Source: Planctomycetota bacterium (GTDB taxonomy: Bacteria > Planctomycetota > Planctomycetia > Pirellulales > UBA1268). From it: a stretch of 5,758 bases of DNA. The notes below the pieces were generated by a model that saw only the letters and a program-made list of their open reading frames with translations, ran no database searches and was not told the DNA's origin. The position numbers were made by a program, and so were the translations under genes. This document shows positions 4,201-5,758 of this stretch, in pieces. Each line of letters begins with the position of its first letter. Position 1 is the stretch's first letter. Where the stretch lies: positions 1 through 5,758 of the forward strand of contig QWPO01000180.1 of NCBI GenBank assembly GCA_003669255.1, read 5' to 3'.

Positions 4201-5758
4201 GCATATTCATGATGAAGAAAACGATATTGAGTATTCTACTGATACTGGAATGCTTTATGTCAGCGGCTTAGCCAGACAACTGCGAGGTAACAATCCCAAC
4301 CTTGATTTCATTGGAGTGAACGCGGGCCAGCCAGTATGGATTTTACCGTCTGATGCCGAGGTTCCCGGATTGTTGTTTCTTGGATTTGGCACCGAGGAAA
4401 TAGTTCCTGGCACGTTTAAGGCTGATAGCTTTAAACTCAACCTGTTGTCCATGAGTGGGCCGGGCCATTTTTCGATGTGGAATACCGATGGTATTGGAGG
4501 TGTTGTTGTTCGCATGGCGACGTCTGATGGTGTCGGCCCAAGCGATTCTTTAGGTCTTATTGAAGGCTCGCATGGCCATTACAACATCGCATTCACCCAG
4601 CGTGGTCGATATGAAATCACACTTCAAGCAAACGCGTCGATGCCTGATGGGTCTCCAGTGTCTGCGACCGGAACCTATATTTTTTCAGTAGATAGCTTTG
4701 GCGCGGTAAGCTTCAATGTCACCGCCTCGAATGTTGTTGAAAACTCTGGAAAATCAAATGTGATTTTGACACGCACTGGTGGAGTGGATGGTGTTTTGAA
4801 AGTTAATTTAACCGCATCAGGCAACGCGGTGCTTGGTAGAGATTACTCATTCCTTCCCACAATTACATTTGCCGATGGACAAAGCACAGCTATTTTCACT
4901 GTTAATATTATTGATGATATTTTGTTCGAGGAGACAGAAGGCGTTGCTTTCCGAATCAGCAACACCGAACCACTTGGAAGCGATGGTATCGGCTCAAAAA
5001 CATCATTTAATTTGACAATTAGAGATAATGATTTGCGTTTCGCCAACGACCCAATGAGGATAAGCATTGTGACGTCGGCTTCCGGACCGACCATTACCTT
5101 GCAAAACATTGTCAATAATCAAAAGCGCACATTTCGTCCGCTATCAGGTTATCGGGGACTGATCAACACAGCATTGGCTGATGTCAATGGTGATGGGCAC
5201 AGAGACGTTATCATTGGAACGGCGAGCCAAGGTAAGGTTGTTGTTGTCAATGGCAAAACTGGTCAGACACTTTTTGCCTTTAATCCTTTTGGAGCTGGAT
5301 ATTTAGGCGGAGTAAATGTCGGTGGGGGCGATATCAATAACGATGGACGGTCTGATATTGTTGTCGGTGTTGCTAAAGGAAGCGCGCCTCATGTCAAAGT
5401 GTATAACGGGCTTAACGCTGGTTTGCTTACGAGCTTTTATGCGTTCTCAACGTCATACCTTGGCGGAGTGAGGGTCAGTGCTGGTGATATCAACGGAGAC
5501 GGTAAAGGCGAAATAGTTGTTGGAACCGCAAGTGGTTTACCTGTCGTTGCCGTTTTCAATAGCACGGGTCGTTCCGTACGTCAACTGACTGCATTTGGAA
5601 ACGCTAGTTCTGGAGTGGATGTGTTTGTTGCCGATCTGAATCGGGATGGTAAGGGGGAAATTATTGTTGGCACATTAACCGGTGTTTCGCGTTTGGCCAT
5701 TTATAACGAGAATATGCAACTCCAGAAAACATTCTTGCCATTTGGAGCGAATTCAAGA
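1256..5758 (+). CDS. Giant multidomain surface protein: choice-of-anchor M, Calx-beta, cadherin/Ig-like and FG-GAP repeats (partial, 3' end outside the window)
   Basis: The frame is open for 1,501 codons to the last base without a stop. There is no classical signal peptide. Residues 16-26 are LEELESRTNPA, matching the short N-terminal motif common on large planctomycete extracellular proteins (LEPR-XLL-like). Approximate domains by residue: choice-of-anchor M copy 1, 33-241; Calx-beta 1, 245-369; Ig-like, 370-472 and 473-573; cadherin-like/Big_9, 574-669 (NENA, VLLND, GTDTFTYTVVDG) and 670-755; choice-of-anchor M copy 2, 756-939, and copy 3, 967-1146; Calx-beta 2, 1147-1260; four FG-GAP repeats from 1309. 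Calx-beta and FG-GAP loops usually bind calcium, so an extracellular, adhesive or structural role is likely. My translation shows no cysteine. Substrate, partner and anchoring are unknown, because the C-terminus is missing. It follows a pseudopilin-like gene that may share its transcript. Confidence 0.93.
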   Translation, partial: MKSSRIYNNNRALVMLEELESRTNPAVLDTFLTNEHVDLGVNFSGSSWSLTANNENAQTDLAPDRALLYVNVEDSKKTRPANQNFDFLGVASGQEFYQLPTSQNANLLYLGVSAEATPGSAIDSYNPSTESNGRVTSSGKWVRMTLTDVKGAAGAPAPGVFSVWQDGSSAPNVFMSTSDGITSNDSLWLLAGGHQHFNFGFSAPGRYEVTVKGSAFSEDSNAGSTGAKTESSPVTYYFSVGSVGQINFDNPTYSVNENGGSKIITVNRTGGADGKVTVNYSTTNGTATSGSDYTSKTGSLTFGDLETSKTIVVPIIDDAAIEGNETMTISLSSAAPANIANYLLSRESASRHLIPSGASAVLTIVDIENSLPTISSLNPVTVNEDSPVGPISFTIGDSETPVSNLVVTAVSSNKVLVPDSNISLAGTGSSRTVTLTPISNQFGTTTISITVADSDGGTAQSGFQVTFDSQPDDPVIGAIADVSILEDTATDVPIVVSDADGQTVTLTIPNSSSFSTLASIAVSGTVQSPILRITPVPNASGGPVSVTVRATDTTGRFAERTFNLSVQPVNDSPTVVNDSVIINENAASTFVDVLLNDSSAPENDGLTIQSVTQGTKGGTVSLSATGVFYTPASKYFGTDTFTYTVVDGGGEVAVGQVTVVVVPGPRSPVGVHDVFAVNSSPDTIFGNVLLNDTDANGDKLAAVIGQLPTRGNLEFNRDGSFKYDPFTVSINPPSGLFSGADSFTYTPVEFGSVIDGHVDLGVGFSDGAFDLHIHDEENDIEYSPDEGLIYVSDAAKVTRPANTATSNFDFIGALAGSEVWIISEAQEIPGVVFLGLATEEIGSGIFQGDTIDLNLVSVSGPGEFSLWNTDGIGGLNVGMASSDGIGSSDKVELITGSHQHFNYAFSAAGRYEVRVRASGTTVLNSSLITAEATYVFSVGESIPIGEPVTVNINQSPRRAFEGAAVEGHTDIGIGFTDGAFDLHIHDEENDIEYSTDTGMLYVSGLARQLRGNNPNLDFIGVNAGQPVWILPSDAEVPGLLFLGFGTEEIVPGTFKADSFKLNLLSMSGPGHFSMWNTDGIGGVVVRMATSDGVGPSDSLGLIEGSHGHYNIAFTQRGRYEITLQANASMPDGSPVSATGTYIFSVDSFGAVSFNVTASNVVENSGKSNVILTRTGGVDGVLKVNLTASGNAVLGRDYSFLPTITFADGQSTAIFTVNIIDDILFEETEGVAFRISNTEPLGSDGIGSKTSFNLTIRDNDLRFANDPMRISIVTSASGPTITLQNIVNNQKRTFRPLSGYRGLINTALADVNGDGHRDVIIGTASQGKVVVVNGKTGQTLFAFNPFGAGYLGGVNVGGGDINNDGRSDIVVGVAKGSAPHVKVYNGLNAGLLTSFYAFSTSYLGGVRVSAGDINGDGKGEIVVGTASGLPVVAVFNSTGRSVRQLTAFGNASSGVDVFVADLNRDGKGEIIVGTLTGVSRLAIYNENMQLQKTFLPFGANSR
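1301..1333 (+). other. LEELESRTNPA N-terminal motif (LEPR-XLL-like) in the giant protein
   Basis: Residues 16-26 of the giant protein, L-E-E-L-E-S-R-T-N-P-A, follow a short polar, weakly basic start and contain no hydrophobic signal core. Motifs of the form LE-x-LE-x-R-x-x-P/L-A/S sit at the N-terminus of many very large planctomycete surface proteins and are thought to mark them for export or processing. The match is by eye; the export route is not established. Confidence 0.6.
1352..1978 (+). repeat. Choice-of-anchor M domain, copy 1 (of three in the protein)
   Basis: Residues 33-241. It begins with HVDLGVNF (H36) and has the FDFLG, FYQLP, MSTSDGI and GGHQHFNFGFSAPGRYEVTV (H194, H196) landmarks of the actinobacterial-type surface-anchored repeat (TIGR03769-like), ending in TYYFSVG. 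It is longer than copies 2 and 3, carrying an extra segment around IDSYNPSTESNGR before the GKWVRMTL strand. Where the other copies have DLHIHDEE, this copy reads SLTANNEN, so one histidine cluster is missing. Confidence 0.75.
1988..2362 (+). other. Calx-beta domain 1 of the giant protein
   Basis: Residues 245-369. Landmarks are the INFDNPTYSVNENGG opening, the TGGADGKVTVNYSTTNGTA strand pair, SGSDYTSKTGSLTF and IIDDAAIEGNETMTISLSS, all typical of the Calx-beta fold known from the calcium-binding loops of Na/Ca exchangers and from bacterial surface proteins. An 18-residue insertion (about 341-358), rich in Arg, Ser and His, sits before the last strand ASAVLTIVD. Confidence 0.85.
2363..2974 (+). 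other. Two Ig-like domains of the giant protein
   Basis: Residues 370-472 and 473-573. The first has the pattern PTISSLNPVTVNEDSPVG, FTIGDSETPVSNL, SSNKVLVPDSNISLAG, VTLTPISNQFGTTTISITV and ADSDGGT, a form very common in tandem in large planctomycete and verrucomicrobial surface proteins. The second (DPVIGAIADVSILEDTATDV through VSVTVRATDTTG to QPVNDSP) is a more diverged relative. They probably act as rigid spacers; no specific ligand can be inferred. Confidence 0.7.
2975..3520 (+). other. Two cadherin-like/Big_9-type domains, the second apparently truncated
   Basis: Residues 574-669 are a full example: INENAASTFVDVLLND, GLTIQSVTQGTKGGTVSL, GVFYTPASKYFGTDTFTY and TVVDGGG, followed by a final strand. 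Residues 670-755 repeat the plan (HDVFAVN, NVLLNDTDANGDKL, GNLEFNRDGSFKYDP, FSGADSFTYTPVE). Straight after FTYTPVEFGSVIDG the sequence enters copy 2 of the choice-of-anchor M domain, so the usual last strand of the second domain is absent or was replaced. Confidence 0.7.
3521..4072 (+). repeat. Choice-of-anchor M domain, copy 2
   Basis: Residues 756-939. It opens with GHVDLGVGF (H757), carries DLHIHDEEN (H772, H774, D775, E776, E777), then FDFIG, the VSGPGEFSLWNTDGIGG strand, SSDGIG, and GSHQHFNYAFSAAGRYEV (H898, H900), ending in YVFSVG. It is followed by a 28-residue linker containing NQSPRRAFEGAAVE. It is clearly closer to copy 3 than to copy 1. Confidence 0.8.
3563..3603 (+). repeat. Near-identical DNA segment shared by copies 2 and 3 (partner at 4196-4236)
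   Basis: These 41 bases match 4196-4236 with only two differences (positions 3589 and 3598 against 4222 and 4231), both silent. They encode DLHIHDEENDIEY plus the first two bases of the next codon. A second shared block of 22 identical bases lies at 3852-3873 and 4476-4497 (WNTDGIG). Elsewhere the two domain copies are much more diverged. Confidence 0.85.
4154..4693 (+). repeat. Choice-of-anchor M domain, copy 3
   Basis: Residues 967-1146. It opens with GHTDIGIGF (H968), has DLHIHDEEN (H983, H985, D986, E987, E988), LDFIG, VWILP, FLGFGTEEI, MSGPGHFSMWNTDGIGG, TSDGVG and GSHGHYNIAFTQRGRYEI (H1106, H1108), ending in YIFSVD. The first histidines of copies 2 and 3 are exactly 211 residues apart. 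It runs directly into Calx-beta domain 2. Confidence 0.8.
4694..5035 (+). other. Calx-beta domain 2 of the giant protein
   Basis: Residues 1147-1260. Landmarks are VSFNVTASNVVENSGKSNV, RTGGVDGVLKVNLTASG, LGRDYSFLPTITFADGQS, the NIIDDILFEETEGVAFRIS segment and the closing NLTIRDNDL. It follows choice-of-anchor M copy 3 in the same way that Calx-beta 1 follows copy 1. The acidic DD and EE positions expected for calcium binding are present. Confidence 0.85.
5180..5659 (+). repeat. Four FG-GAP/VCBS-type calcium-binding repeats
   Basis: Acidic loops DVNGDGHRD (from residue 1309), DINNDGRSD (1359), DINGDGKGE (1411) and DLNRDGKGE (1460) are spaced 50, 52 and 49 residues apart. Each is followed by a hydrophobic strand ending in VG or IG (VIIGTAS, IVVGVAK, IVVGTAS, IIVGTLT). 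This is the blade pattern of integrin-alpha-like beta-propellers, with DxNxDGxxD/E loops that normally hold calcium. In the last two loops the final Asp is Glu. The propeller is unfinished at the window edge. Confidence 0.88.

Noticed and set aside
3563..4236. Repeated DNA considered as a mobile element or CRISPR
   Set aside because: There are only two copies, in frame, inside coding sequence and 633 bases apart; they are protein-domain repeats.
2278..5115. Several minus-strand open frames under the giant gene, two of them (3730-3939 and 4255-4515) resembling each other
   Set aside because: They are shadows of the plus-strand gene; the likeness follows from the repeated choice-of-anchor M domains in the sense frame.

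Overview
The window reads as chromosomal DNA from a planctomycete, most likely a lineage of moderate GC content. Two things support this. One is a type II prepilin-like protein with the FTLIELLVVIAIIAIL N-terminus and an H-x-DG C-terminal motif, a family that is hugely expanded in Planctomycetes. The other is a giant surface protein that starts with an LEELESRTNPA motif instead of an ordinary signal peptide and is built from Calx-beta, Ig/cadherin-like and FG-GAP modules. The species cannot be named from the sequence.

Layout. At positions 1-48 a gene on the minus strand begins and runs off the left edge; its 16 visible codons look like a secretion signal. Positions 49-440 are a divergent intergenic region with no convincing gene. 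It holds a canonical G-quadruplex-forming motif, a short direct repeat and a weak promoter candidate. Positions 441-1193 (+) encode a complete 250-residue pseudopilin-like protein; a TTG start at 408 is the alternative. After a 62-base gap with no visible terminator, and behind a strong AAGGAG ribosome binding site, a very large gene starts at 1256. It stays open to the last base, giving at least 1,501 codons, and its 3' end lies outside the window.

The giant protein, in order, is: LEELESRTNPA N-terminal motif; choice-of-anchor M domain (actinobacterial-type surface-anchored repeat, TIGR03769-like) copy 1; Calx-beta domain 1; two Ig-like domains; two cadherin-like/Big_9-type domains, the second apparently cut short; choice-of-anchor M copies 2 and 3 in tandem; Calx-beta domain 2; and at least four FG-GAP/VCBS-type calcium-binding repeats of about 50 residues each.

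Together the two plus-strand genes suggest a cell-surface or secreted adhesion-type protein, with a pseudopilin-like partner encoded just upstream and possibly co-transcribed. The most interesting part is the set of three choice-of-anchor M domains with conserved histidines, which could bind metal. Copy 1 keeps two of the three histidine clusters and has lost the third. No CRISPR array, transposon, RNA gene or phage feature was seen.
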